DNA of 64,000 nt from Anadara kagoshimensis. Lineage: Eukaryota > Mollusca > Bivalvia > Arcoida > Arcidae. Within the stretch, counting starts at the first letter, position 1, and each line of letters begins with the position of its first letter. A program made the translations under genes and the position numbers. The notes below the pieces were generated by a model. The model had not been told where the DNA came from. It saw nothing but the letters and a program-made list of their open reading frames with translations, and searched no databases. Positions 12,862 to 25,373 of this stretch are shown here, piece by piece. The stretch covers positions 40,290,514 to 40,354,513 of the forward strand of contig CM037864.1 of the NCBI GenBank assembly GCA_021292105.1. The letters run 5' to 3'.

Positions 12862-15270
12862 TTTTTTTTTTACATCATGATAACCGTTGTATTAATACCT
12901 ACAACATTCTAGTATACATGCCTATACAAAAAGTTAATAGTTTTCAAGATAATAAACCATTTCAGTATTGTTTCACATCTGTGACCTTGACCTTTGAACC
13001 CATGACCTTTTTCTATACATCAAAATGATCGTTGTATCGATACCTACAACATTCTAATATACATGCCTATACAAATGTTTATAGTTTTCGAGATAATTAA
13101 ACATTTCGGTATTGTTTCGCATATGTGACCTTGACCTTTAAACCCATAACCTTTTTCTATACATCAAAATGATTGTTGTATCAATATCTACAACATTCTA
13201 ATATACATGCCTATACAAAAAGTTTATAGTTTTGGAAATAATTAACAATTTCGGTATTGTTTTGCATCTGTGGCCTTGACCTTTGAACCCATGACCTTTT
13301 TCTATACATCAGAATGATGATTGTATCAATACCTACAACATTCTAATATACAAGCCTATACAAAAAGTTTATAGATTTTGAGATAATTAACCATTTCTGT
13401 ATTGTTTCACATCTGTGACCTTGACCTTTGAACCCGACCTTTTTCTATACATCAGAATGATCGCTGTATCAATACCTACAACATTCTAATATACATGCCT
13501 ATACAAAAAGTTTATAGTTTTCGAGATAAATAACCATTTCAGTATTGTTTCGCATCTGTGACCTTGACCTTTGAACCCATGACCTTTTTCTATACATCAA
13601 AATGATCGTTGTATCAATACTACAACATTCTAATATACATGCCTATACAAAAAGTTTATAGTTTTCGAGATTATTAACCATTTCGGTATTGTTTCGCGTC
13701 TGTGACCTTGACCTTTGAACCCATGACCTTTTTCTATACATCAAAATGATCGTTGTATCAATACCTACAACATTCTATTATACATGTCTATACAAAATGT
13801 TTATAGTTTTCGAGATAATTAACCATTTCTGTATTGTTTCGCGTCTGTGACCTTGACCTTTGAACCCATGACCTTTTTCTATACATCAAAATGATCGTTG
13901 TATCAATACTTACAACATTCTAATATACATGCCTATACACAAAGTTTATAGTTTTCGAGATAATTAACCATTTCGGTATTGTTTCACATCTGTGACCTTG
14001 ACCTTTGAACCCATGACCTTTTTCTATACATCAAAATGATCGTTGTATCAATACCTACAACATTCTAATATACATGCCTATACAAAAAGTTTATAGTTTT
14101 CGAGATAAATAACCATTTCAGTATTGTTTCGCATCTGTGACCTTGACCTTTGAACCCATGACCTTTTTCTATACATCAAAATGATCGTTGTATCAATACC
14201 TACAACATTCTAATATACATGCCTATACAAAAAGTTTATAGTTTTCGAGATTATTAACCATTTTGGTATTGTTTCGCGTCTGTGACCTTGACCTTTGAAC
14301 CCATGACCTTTTTCTATACATCAAAATGGTCGTTGTATCAATACCTACAACATTCTATTATACATGTCTATACAAAATGTTTATAGTTTTCGAGATAATT
14401 AACCATTTCGGTATTGTTTCGCGTCTGTGACCTTGATCTTTGAACCCATGACCTTTTTCTATACATCAAAATGATCGTTGTATCAATACTTACAACATTC
14501 TAATATACATGCCTATACACAAAGTTTATAGTTTTCGAGATAATTAACCATTTCAGTATTGTTTCACATCTGTGACCTTGACCTTTGAACCCATGACCTT
14601 TTTCTATACATCAAAATGATCGTTGTATCAATACCTACAACATTCTAATATACATGCCTATACAAAAAGTTTATAGTTTTCGAGATAAATAACCATTTCA
14701 GTATTGTTTCGCATCTGTGACCTTGACCTTTGAACCCATGACCTTTTTCTATACATCAAAATGATCGTTGTATCAATACCAACAACATTCTAATATACAT
14801 GCCTATACAAAAAGTTTATAGTTTTCGAGATTATTAACCATTTCGGTATTGTTTCACATCTGTGACCTTGACCTTTAAACCCATGACCTTTTTCTATACA
14901 TCAAAATGATCATTGTATCAATACCTACAACATTCTAATATACATGCCTATACAAAATGTTTATAATTTTCGAGATAATTAACCATTTCGGTATTGTTTC
15001 GCGTCTGTGACCTTGACCTTTGAACCCATGACCTTTTTCTATACATCAAAATGATCGTTGTATCAATACCTACAACATTCTAATATACATGCCTATACAA
15101 AAAGTTTATAGTTTTCGAGATAATTAACCATTTCGGTATTGTTTCACATCTGTGACCTTGACCTTTGAACCCATGACCTTTTTCTATACATCAAAATGAT
15201 CGTTGTATCAATACCTACAACATTCTTATATACATGCCTATACAAAAAGTTTATAGTTTTCGAGATAATA
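12862..15270 (+). repeat. 145-bp tandem array, about 16.5 copies
   Basis: The GTGACCTTGACC landmark, with single-base variants, recurs at 12981, 13125, 13270, 13415, 13558, 13702, 13847, 13992, 14137, 14282, 14427, 14572, 14717, 14862, 15007 and 15152. The steps are 143-145 bp and almost all exactly 145 from 13847 on. Each unit includes tacaacattctaatatacat, an agtttatagttttcgagata block, and TGACCTTTGAACCC followed by ATGACC. Variants recur every fourth unit (see findings). Confidence 0.97.
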
Positions 15271-15730
15271 AATATAATCAGAGGTAAAAAAAATTAGGTC
15301 ACGACCTTCACAATTGACCTTGACCTTATTTTGAAGATACTAACAAGAAGATGTCAAAACTGAAAACCCCATGTCATTATCTGGTCAAATAGTCAAGTTA
15401 TAACAATTTGAAGCTATTTTACGATTTTTTCAAAATTAAACGCAAAAACGCGTAACCTATTTTTTATCCGATTTTTACAAAATGAACAAACTATAGGCTT
15501 AAGACCCTAGAGAAGCCAAATATCACATCAGATTTTTTCTCCAATCAGTACTTTCGGAGAAGAAGATTTTTTAAGATTTTTGCACCCCTAGGTCACCTTG
15601 ACCTAGTTATGGTAGCCATGGCAACGCCACGAACAAATCTGAATTGCACCGGCCCATATATACTTCTGACAAAGTTTCATTAAAAACTGTCCAGTAGTTT
15701 CAGAGGAGAAGTCGAAAATAGGTGTTAACG

Positions 15731-15777
15731 ACGCACACACGCACACACGCACACACGCACACACGCACATACACACG
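15731..15777. repeat. (ACACACGC)n microsatellite
   Basis: About five tandem ACACACGC units at the right end of the Helentron-like element. Confidence 0.9.
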
Positions 15778-16047
15778 CTGCGCTATGCCATAAGCTCACA
15801 TGACCTTCGGTCAGGTGAGCTAAAAAGTCAACAAGGACAAAATACTTGTGTCCAATAATGCATGGTCAATATGGTCATATAAAACATTTATATGTGCATG
15901 TTTATTGTTGTGTATATGTTATTATGTACATATTTATACTTTTTTATGTGTGTGCATGTGTGAGGTGCTGACATTAACTAATTCAGAAACGCATTTCCAT
16001 TCTAAGATCACAAATCCTGGATTTTTTTACAATAAACAGAGTAAATT

Positions 16048-16118
16048 CAGTAAAACTTCATTATAGTGCCCCTCAATTACTTTGTCCCTCTGTCCTCTTG
16101 CTGTCCTCAGTTTTACTA
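16048..16118. mobile_element. degenerate CAGTAAAAC MITE, short
   Basis: CAGTAAAACTTCATTATAG at the left faces CAGTTTTACTAA at the right, about 70 bp in all. It resembles the 5127-5274 element, with the last base of the right terminus changed and no clean TA on the left. Confidence 0.45.
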
Positions 16119-16279
16119 ATTGTCAGATTTAACATTTTATTTTTCCTAGGAGTTCTGTTATTGAAATACAATGTACCTTTTATAATATCAAAATCGACTT
16201 AAGAAATGTTAGCAATAAATCCAGGGTAAAAAAATTGAAATTGATAATGTTGATCTTTTATTTATCTCTTTTCATTAAA

Positions 16280-16510
16280 AACAAACATACCAAACCATGT
16301 CAAATTCACAATCCCAAAGCAAAATAAAAACTATGAAACCTGCAAATGAAGTTATATACATGAACTTCTACCAAGGAAGTGAGACTGGGTGCTCTGGAAG
16401 GGTAACCATCCCCTGTTTAGCTAACTAAAGCCAACACATGCGTAATCAAAATTGAGAATGAAAGAAACATGGAACTATGGAATGTCAAACATATCCAGGG
16501 TAATTTCGGA
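16280..16510 (-). repeat. dispersed repeat D, inverted copy
   Basis: The order on the plus strand is aaacaaacataccaaaccat, cacaatcccaaagcaaa, a tgaacttctaccaaggaagt block, gggtgctctggaagggtaac, then gaaagaaacatggaactatg and catatccagggtaatttcgg. The same order occurs at 57165-57400 and in part at 29205-29400, which defines a family of roughly 250-300 bp. Confidence 0.75.
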
Positions 16511-18194
16511 CACAGAGATATTATTTAGTTTAGCAGTGAAGTAAAATATAGATAACCCATAATCTGGGTATGATGAATCAACAATGAACTAAAAACAATT
16601 AAAATGCTCTCCTTCGAAATTATAGGAGACATACTTAAATTTTACATGAAACATGCACTATTTACAGGTCAAAGTATTGGACACACCTGAACCTTACAAG
16701 TGCATCAAAGTTTTATAAATAGATGTACATATCTTTTGTTTTTACAATATCTAGGAGTTTCCAACAATAATAGTTTTAATGTTGTGTCAGATAGCAATGT
16801 CCTCGGTTACTGCCTAGATCAAAGAAAATGTGATAAAAGTAGGCATGGTGCATAACTGCAGTTGGAGTATGCATGACATTCTAATCCATATAATGTAGGG
16901 ATTCAGTGCCATGGTGGCCATCTCGAAGAATAAAGACAATGCTTACACTCTTCATCAGGACTACTCCATTGCACTTAAGATGAATATGAAGAATACCATT
17001 TTCAACAGTCTCAATTCTTTTTCCATGCACATAAGGAATATTACCATGTCAAAAATTCTATTTCAAGGTAAAGAAAAACAATAATTTGTGAACCTAAAAT
17101 TGATATGTGCTTTCTGATTTTGAAAACAAGTCTTTATTTTTCAGACATAACATGATGGCAGCAACTTGCACACACACACACATGTATGCACAAACTCAAT
17201 TACTTACAACAAGTTTAGCTTATGACCTTACGTAACATTTATGTCATTCCATAAACCACAAAAGTAGTTTTTAATAACATCATAAATAAAATGCTGGGTA
17301 ACCCAGCAAAGGCAACTGCATAAGGCATTAAATAGATTTTCAATTATTAGGGTAACATCTGCTGTCACGAAAAGGCTATTACAGCAAAAGAAAATAATGA
17401 TCGTTTTAGAGATTTATACAGAAATAATTCAGGAAAATTTAATCAGATTTATTATTTATAATGCAATTGTTGAAAGGCATCAAAATTAAAATCAAGTGTA
17501 AACTGACGCATAAATATCACATAGATTTGTCATTAAAAAAAATATCAACAACCTGTTGCAACATTATGTAAATATGGCCAATCAAATGCATAATATATTA
17601 TCACATGATCAATTTCACCTGCATGATCTTACCTGGATAACAAGAACAACTCCCAAAAAGGTGTTTGTCGAAGAATTCGCAAACACATCATCAATACCTT
17701 TATGGAAACTAAACTATACTGGCACTTGTGTTGATAAGGCAAAAATCAGGTAGAATACAAACTTGAGGACATCAATATGAGGCAGAAACTACAGGGACAA
17801 CAGCTGGTTAAAACCAAGCAGAGATGAGCCAATAGAATTAACTATAATTTAACATATGATATCCGAGGAGGAGGAGGCTGAACAAAATATAGACAATCTA
17901 TTTAAGTTTGTGCGACAGTTTTCTCTCTCCCTCCCGAAGTTAATTGTTTTGCATAATCAGATAACATAATACCTTGTTAAGGTACGTTTTAATCGTTTGT
18001 AGTTTGGCTTTAAAAGGATTAATCATTAAGACAGATGATACATTGTGATTAATTAAATACACAAATAAAATTACCATGATTTCTGCACATATCTCTACTA
18101 GTAGTTATACAAATGTTTAAAAGCATTGAATCAATGAAAGCTAGATTTGGATATACGACACAACTATAAATGTCTCAACTTAGTATAACATGTT

Positions 18195-18275
18195 TCACTT
18201 TATTTGCCAGATTTCAAAGTTTTTATTTTGCTTTTGGGATTGTGCTTTGGACATGTACCAGTATGTTTGTGTTTA
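18195..18275 (+). repeat. dispersed repeat D, terminal fragment
   Basis: gccagatttcaaagttttta, ttttgggattgtgctttgga and accagtatgtttgtg match one end of family D. Confidence 0.65.
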
Positions 18276-19039
18276 GTTAAAAAACTTTTTTAATGACGTA
18301 TATAAATTGATATTCATGATATACAAACAGGTTTTTCTTTTGCAAGTATTCATTATAAAATCTGAGAAAATGTTTGTAAATTGTTGATTTAATTTTTTTT
18401 TTTTTTAATTTTCAACGTTTATCAATTGAGATATTCATTGTCAGCTAATTCTTAAAGAGTTTTTTCTTCTTTTTTTTACTGGTATTTATGATATAACATG
18501 AGAAAATGTCTGTAAATTAATGTCTCTTATTTTCTCTCCTGAGAGGTAACTATAAATTCAATATTTAAGTTGATAGTCTTAATTAATATCATGATATAAA
18601 AAGCTGTCATATACAAATTTATGTACCAATGACCTTTGACCTGGACACCTATTTACAGGACTGAAAAACCAGTACAAACTATCTTATTAAAAAATTGTAC
18701 TAAGAAACCTCTATGTGCACACCAGTTACAGATGACCTTTGGTCACTACACAGCTATTCATCACACTTAAAACTGAAGTCCAGTCCAAGATAAATATATA
18801 TATGACCACACACAAACAATAAACAATCAAAACAAACTTCTCAAAATACTAATTAAAAAGACACCAAAATAATGGCAAAATTACCACTTTGTAAATGAGT
18901 AACTATTTGTACCTACTACAAATATTTCTGAAAATTAAATTCTTTTGAACTGGCAATTTTGTTAAAAATTTACTTTACACATTTTTAAGTTTAACAATTT
19001 TGTGTATAACCTTAAGGTTACCTTTATCTATGATTTATG

Positions 19040-19330
19040 TATCTAAGGACACACATGGTGTCCGGGTGATCTAAAGTGTCGGTCTAGGGATCACAGCACC
19101 TCTAACTGCCTAGGTTGGAATCCCAAGTCGGGATTGATCCTAGTGTGAGAAACTTTGCTACTTTCCATGCCGAAGGTCAGTATTATTCTATGGGTATTTT
19201 GGTTTCTTCCACTATCCCTAAACTGTCTGCTTTGATGTCCGTGAAGTAATCTTGACTTGGGCATAGAACTTCAATCCAGTATACTCCACTCCAAAGGAGA
19301 AATTAACTTTGCAGCCCTACCAAGTTTTCT
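19040..19330 (+). mobile_element. tRNA-derived SINE, family C
   Basis: A tRNA-like head (ggtgatctaaagtgtcggtc, then B-box-like GGTTGGAATCCC) leads to gatcctagtgtgagaaactt, a tttcttccactatccctaaa block and aatcttgacttgggcataga. Diverged copies with the same order are at about 36225, 40640 and 53800 (plus) and 48240 and 55150 (minus). No target-site duplication is evident. Confidence 0.7.
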
Positions 19331-21289
19331 GTACACTAACTTTTAAATTTTTAAATAAGGAACTATTCTAAAGATCCGTATTTCACAATTATATCATCTT
19401 AAAATCAATATTCAAACAAGAACATAGAAATCTGGCTCTGACTTAATCCTGTGTCAACAATTTAAAAGCAGAAAAAGACAAATAAAGCAATGTAAAGGGA
19501 AGAAAAACCAATAACAAATACACTTCTAGTAATCTCTAAAACACCAATTAGGCTTATTGAGCAAGAATTTTGTTTGAAAAGAGCTTTTTGATCTTGGAAC
19601 TTTTTATGTTATCTTGAAACAAATAAGGAAATATCATGATGATGTCATCGATATAATTCTAAGATCTAGTGCTAATTTAGGGCACCTTGCTATTTAGAGA
19701 AACAAAAGCAGCAGAACAAAGACAGTTGACGCCCACTTCACAAACATAAACCCCACTACAAGTGAAGTGGTAATGCTAAATAAAGGAAGTTAAAACAGTC
19801 TTGTTATAAGATGATGTATAAATTTTCTCCTTATCTCTACAATACATTACTATAATATCCGGATGTTATAGATTGGGATATTGGCAATCTTAAGTTACAA
19901 TGGTAATCTTAAGTAGCCAAATTTGCTCTTGCACTTAATGTGTTTATGTACATTTGTTTTTCTTTATGGCTCCTCATATTTATCAAATTTACACTTTTGT
20001 TTATGAGAATTTAATTAGTTTTTATCAGAAGAAAAAAAATATCCAAACAAAATTACCTAGCTACACATGTATGAGAGAGATAAAGGATCAAGTGTTTCCA
20101 ATCTGAGTAGACCAATACGCAAGAAATTTAATAAACGATTTTATTTAATCTGCGTTTCCATATCGTATAACTCATATAACTCATGTATTTACCGTGATAA
20201 GGCAAGTCAAAAGATCAAAACAATTGAAAACATATAGAGAAAAGCATATATCTTTTTAATACGTGTACTTTTTTTAATTTTGAACTAAATTAAAATATGC
20301 TTTTGAATGCAGTGGTTCAATCTTTAGACTGCATTATAAATTAACTGTCATAGAAATACATGTCCCAGTAGTCCCCAAGGACAATATAGTAAAGAAAGCT
20401 AGATTTTAGGTTTTAATATAAAAGTTTGAACTTCAATGCAGAATGAACTAATTGCAATATTATGTAATATCATTGCATAACCTATTTATACAAGTCAGGT
20501 AGAAATGTGTCAACTCTTAGATTTTAATTAAAAACCATTAAGAATATAATGATAATAAATAAATAAAGTCCTGGTACTGCTTATTATTCAAACACCACAA
20601 GGTTCCAATCTCGTCCATTGGAAGTTTTAACACCAAGTCTCTAACCGCTGATATTATTACATAATTTTTAAGTCGAGTATTAAAAAACTACTGAAAACAG
20701 GAAATAAAAACAGAGAAATTAAAAAACCCCAAAACAGTGATACACAATCACATAAAACTACAGCGTGGAGACTAACCAGCATGAGAACTCTAATCTACAA
20801 ACAGGAAATAGAGAACATATCACATAAAACAAATTACCAAGTCATACAATCACCAAAAGCTTGAAAAAACATCTCCCATATGGTGCTGTTAATTAATTCT
20901 GATAGCATATAAACCATCAACACAAATCAATAATTTCCTCTTGTGTTTTGCCAGATTCTTTGACTGTTCTGGACTGCTTAAGGCTTAATAGAACGTAACT
21001 GACATATTTGTTGCAATATTAATTTATAATTACACAATAGTTCTTCATTGATCGGCTTATCAAGACAGTAATTATCAGTCACATTATAGAGAGATAGTTA
21101 TCAGAAAGTTTTCACCGCTTCATTACTAGTACATGTACTACCTGACTTAACTCACAGAGTACAGATTAAAACCAATAGATACTAAAACACTCTGGGAACT
21201 CAGAGAGCTAATCAATACAGACAGTATTAACTATATATTGTACCTTAGGCTGCTGACCGCAATATGTGTTTATTGTAAAGGTTTGGAAA

Positions 21290-21720
21290 ATGCTGAATCA
21301 TGAAAAAAAAAAAAAAAAAAAACTTGCAGTAAAAGCTGGCCTTTGATGGCTATAGAAGATTTCCAACAGTTTACCTAACTATGTTTTTTCAGTTCCTGAT
21401 AGCCAAAATCCAAAATCATCATTGGCTGCTACTAATTTCTAAGAAACATAGAAAATGTTGGAATCATGGAAAACAAAATTGCACTAAAAGCTGGCTTTGA
21501 AAGCTAAAGAAGAGTTACAATAGTTCATTTTTTGTTTCCATTCCTGATAGCCAAAATCACATTGGCTACTAATTTCTGAGAAAGTCTTTCAAAAAGTACC
21601 GGGTAACCTATTTTTGCAAAGTTGTTAAAAATACTTAAAAAGCATTATATTTTCATAAAATTTGGAAATTTGGCTACTAATAATTTCAAAATTTGTGGAA
21701 CTTGGCTTATTGAGTTTTGT
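21290..21720 (+). repeat. dispersed repeat E, partial tandem duplication with A-run
   Basis: Two successive copies carry aaaagctggc(c)tttga, a ttcctgatagccaaaatc block and ttggct(gct)actaatttct. The second continues through ctttcaaaaagtaccgggta to tttggctactaataatttca. An A-run (about 21303-21321) lies near the start of the first. The family recurs at 28210, 42700 and 44265. Confidence 0.7.
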
Positions 21721-22677
21721 CATCCACAACATGTTAATGAAAACTGTACAAATTAAATTTAAATGTTATTCTTCATGCAGCTATCATTAGATTCATTAGC
21801 AAACTTGACAACACTATCTCTTGATCACACAACTTCACAAGTCATTTGCTTTCAAACAAAAGTATAATTTCCATCTAACAGAAAATAAATTTACATTTAA
21901 ACTACAAATAAACAATGACATTTTGTTGTCTATAATTAGACTACATAGACATAGACATAAAGCCTGGGTTATTTTTATCCATATTTCAAATGTTTATATA
22001 AATGGAATATAAATAAACTATATCTAGCTAATAAAAGGCACAGTTTACTGTGAACCTGACCAAGTGAACATTTTTATGACAATCCATTACAATGCAGTCA
22101 AGAAATGCATAGATCAACAACCAAACTTGACTCCTTTCTGCTTAGTGCCAATAACCAGATGCCCAATGAATCTTAAACAACTGATGGGCTCACCTAATGA
22201 ATGCCAAAGAACAAATCTTTTGTGATCAACTATATGTATTCACTTTGTAAATCTCATCATGAGCCAAAATGCCCAAAAGCCAAAGAGGTTTTCAATATGA
22301 ACAGATCTGTTATAACCATGCAGAGCTGAAAATCTGAGACAAAGCTGTTGCTCTATTTATGAATGCTGTGTCAAAATGTTGCTTGTGTATTTTGAAAGTG
22401 TCTGTCCAAATATTAATATTTCAAAACCATATCTTATATATCCAAATTTCCTACATTTGTATGATATTTGTAATTTCATAAAGAGTTTATAAAAGGTTTC
22501 TCTGATACAGCTTTATCCATGCAATAAGTGTATGGATACACCAATACACCATTCTAAACGGATATAAAATTTTATCTTCAAACATGTAAAGAAGTAATAA
22601 CAAAGGTGCATGTATAAACATTGTTGTAACATAATGATATATAAATGTAATAAAAGTAAGAGTTTTATAAGACTTAC

Positions 22678-22712
22678 CAGAGATTGATTACAAACAGCAT
22701 GCCTGTTGTCAT
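22678..22712 (-). other. candidate alternative first coding exon of MOB2
   Basis: On the minus strand an ATG at 22712 opens MTTGMLFVINL and reaches a strong donor (CTG followed by GTAAGTC) in phase 2, the phase exon 2 requires. Splicing would give ...NLWKGRRKDKD. It is only a candidate. Similar in-phase ATG-to-donor stretches exist by chance at 8088-8104 (MGLKS) and near 6630 and 46395, and no promoter or conservation can be judged here. Confidence 0.2.
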
Positions 22713-22773
22713 CTTGATGGAGGAACCTAACTTGAACATTTACAAAACATTAATATACAAACAGACTGCCTTG

Positions 22774-23010
22774 TAAAGCTTTATGTCCCAACAAGTCTGG
22801 TAAAGCTTTCGTGTACCACTAATGGTAAATCTTTGTGCACCACTAAGTCTTGTAAAGCTCTATGTCCCACTTAGTCTGGTAAAGCTTTTTGTGCACCACT
22901 AAGTCTTGTAAAGCTCTATGTCCCACTTAGTCTGGTAAAGCTTTCGTGTCCAACTAGTCTGCTAAAGCTTTGTGTACCGACTATGTCTTATAAAGCTCCG
23001 TGTACTATTA
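22774..23010. repeat. 27-bp minisatellite, about 9 copies
   Basis: taaagct recurs at 22774, 22801, 22853, 22880, 22909, 22936, 22963 and 22991, with taaatct at 22826; steps are 25-29 bp. Units alternate between a 'tatgtcccac' form and a 'gtgcaccact' form, so part of the array repeats as a 54-56-bp dimer. Confidence 0.88.
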
Positions 23011-23973
23011 ACTCTTTATTTAATCCTTAATTATAAAACTGCTTGTAATCAAAATTATATCTTCACAATAACAAAACTCCTTATACACTTCCGTCCTTCC
23101 TCCTCACCCGATATCATCCGATAAAGTCACATGTAATATTAAAATCCCGGGAAAAGTCTCCACTTGTTTTTGTTTTAACACAAGGTACTTCTACTTAAAC
23201 ATTACAAGTAGATGTAAATAACATATACAGTATATAATGATATTTTTCAACATTTAAAATGTCACAAAATTAATGTCATGTCAAATTTAAAGTGACTTTT
23301 ATCACTCAGTATAACTGATCATGTGAAAGGTTAATTCCACTGAATTTTTACACCATGTGATGAAACTGACGCTATTTGTTGAGATAAACCTCATTATTAT
23401 CACACCTTGTCTATACAACAATCAAGCTGATAGTTGTCATGTCAATGCACCTATCTACTGATCAGCTGATTTTTCAATCCCTGTTTAATTTTTGTACAAC
23501 TACCTATTACATACGAATCATAGACTTAAATGATCAATATTTTCATGTAAATAAACCTGAGTCATGTGCGACCTCAAAACCACATGGAAGGATTTATAAG
23601 AATAGGTATATAGTGTATACATGACGTCCTATTACTATTGATATGCAAATCAGGATATGGGTCTGTCAAAATCCTCCCTTCTCATTGGTCGAAAAAGGTG
23701 GGCAGTCAAAGTTGTTACAAACACTTAAACTTAGGAAATGAGGGTTTACCTGGTGTTCTATTTATAGACTATATATACCTGTATTTAATGTATTTCCTTA
23801 GTGTCTTGTATATTAATCATGCTCTAATTAAGTGAGATAATAATTATCTTTAATGTTGTCCGCAAATTAAATGTATATGAGATCATGACAAGGACATAAA
23901 ATGTGGTCTTGCATATCTTATAACCCTATGGCTATGTAACCTATGGTGTAATCCTACTATCAGGTCATTTGTT

Positions 23974-23976
<3 letters not shown>

Positions 23977-24014
<38 letters not shown>

Positions 24015-24037
24015 CCTCTCCTCTCTCTCTCTCTCTC
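23977..24037. repeat. (TC)n microsatellite
   Basis: About 60 bp of TC dinucleotides, interrupted by a few CTCTC/CTCC slips. Confidence 0.95.
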
Positions 24038-24047
24038 ATACCCTTTA

Positions 24048-24290
24048 AGCATGAAACTTGAAATTTGAGAAAAAACACAAATTATCTTACAGGGTTAATT
24101 TTAACCCCATTTCCCTTAAAGAAGAATTATGAATTTTGTTTTATCACCATCATCATCATCATCATCATCATCTCTCTCTCAATACATGAAATTTGAAATT
24201 TGAGAAAAAAAACATAGCAGATCTTGAAGGGTTGATTTTCAACTCCATTTTACTAAATGTAGATTTTTTCATTTTTGATATTTTTATCAT
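24048..24290. repeat. about 134-bp duplication around a (ATC)n tract
   Basis: aacttgaaatttgagaaaaa and a gggttaattttaaccccatt block recur as aatttgaaatttgagaaaaa and gggttgattttcaactccat. An ATC trinucleotide run (24145-24172) lies between them. Confidence 0.7.
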
Positions 24291-24614
24291 CTGACAATTA
24301 CCATCTATTTATAATGCTGTCTATTTATAATTTTCATGACATAATTTTTTTACAGAAATTCTGATGAAGCTATACCCACTTCCAGGTAGATTCGTGCAGA
24401 CAAACATAAGAAGTTGATCACGGAAAATTTCCTGTTTTAGACATGCAACTCTGCAATCTACCCAGCCTCTTAATTAAAAGTAAGGATATACTGTTTCAAT
24501 AACAAAGAAGATTACAGGATAAATTACTTTGTAAAAGATTATAAGCCATCACTGACAATAAATCATATCCACTATCTTAAAGAGAACTGATATTAACAAA
24601 AACATGATGTATAG

Positions 24615-24858
24615 TTAATGTGCATCCTATTCACAATTAATCAACATCACATTTAACTGAAGCAGACATATCACTGCACAGGAGTTCCTTAAACATGTAA
24701 AATTGTGTAGTGATTGTACACTGTTCATTTAAATACTGTACACATACACATGTAAATTGGGCGCATACCGGTAATTTATGTGCATCCTTTTCACAATTAA
24801 TTAACACTACATTTAACTACAGAAGAAATATCATTGCAAAGACATAAAATTGTGCAGA

Positions 24859-24902
<44 letters not shown>
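24615..24902. repeat. about 158-bp duplication ending in (CA)n
   Basis: tgtgcatcctattcacaatt aatcaacat near 24620 recurs as tgtgcatccttttcacaatt aattaacac near 24780. The second copy runs into a (CA)21 microsatellite at 24861-24902. Confidence 0.75.
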
Positions 24903-24903
<1 letters not shown>

Positions 24904-25373
24904 AGTGTTAAATCTAGAAATCTATGTTTCGGCCCAAAACTTTTGGGGTCATCCTGGTCCAGGGTTTTAGAAATCTGGGATCACTGTTTTCAAAAATTGG
25001 ATCAACATGATTAATAAGAACAACTCAACCAATGCTAAAAAGATGGACCAGAGTTGGTCAACAGGGACAAAATTATTACTTAACATGCAATGGCACAAGG
25101 GGCCCATCATATTGAACACTAAAGCATACTATTCATAAAAATACTGTATGTATACATACACATGTGCATCAGGGTTTGTCTGAAAATATTAGCTTATAAA
25201 TACATTAGTGATAAGATTACCGGTAATCAAGATTTCAATTAAGACACGTAAAGGTTCTATATCTTTTGATGTTGTAAATCAAAAACTTGTGTAATGTGAA
25301 ATTTACAATGCAATCAGTTTCTTCTTAGACTCTTTACCTATTATAACAAATAAGAAATTTCACCAAATCTGTC

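Larger units (their letters stand above)
12771..15826 (+). mobile_element. non-autonomous Helentron/'pearl'-like element with internal array
   Basis: The left end has a palindrome AGGCCCATGGGCCT (12777-12790) followed by GCTCACCTGA (12796-12805). The right end carries the inverted match TCAGGTGAGC (15811-15820) as one arm of a 12-bp hairpin with one mismatch (GCTCACATGACC / GGTCAGGTGAGC, loop TTC), then CTAAAAAG. Between them are a 145-bp tandem array, a roughly 450-bp right-hand unique region and an ACACACGC microsatellite. Subterminal inverted repeats, a 3' hairpin, a terminal microsatellite and a tandem core are the described architecture of bivalve pearl elements and Helentron-associated elements. 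No Rep/helicase coding is present. The class call is inference. Confidence 0.72.
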
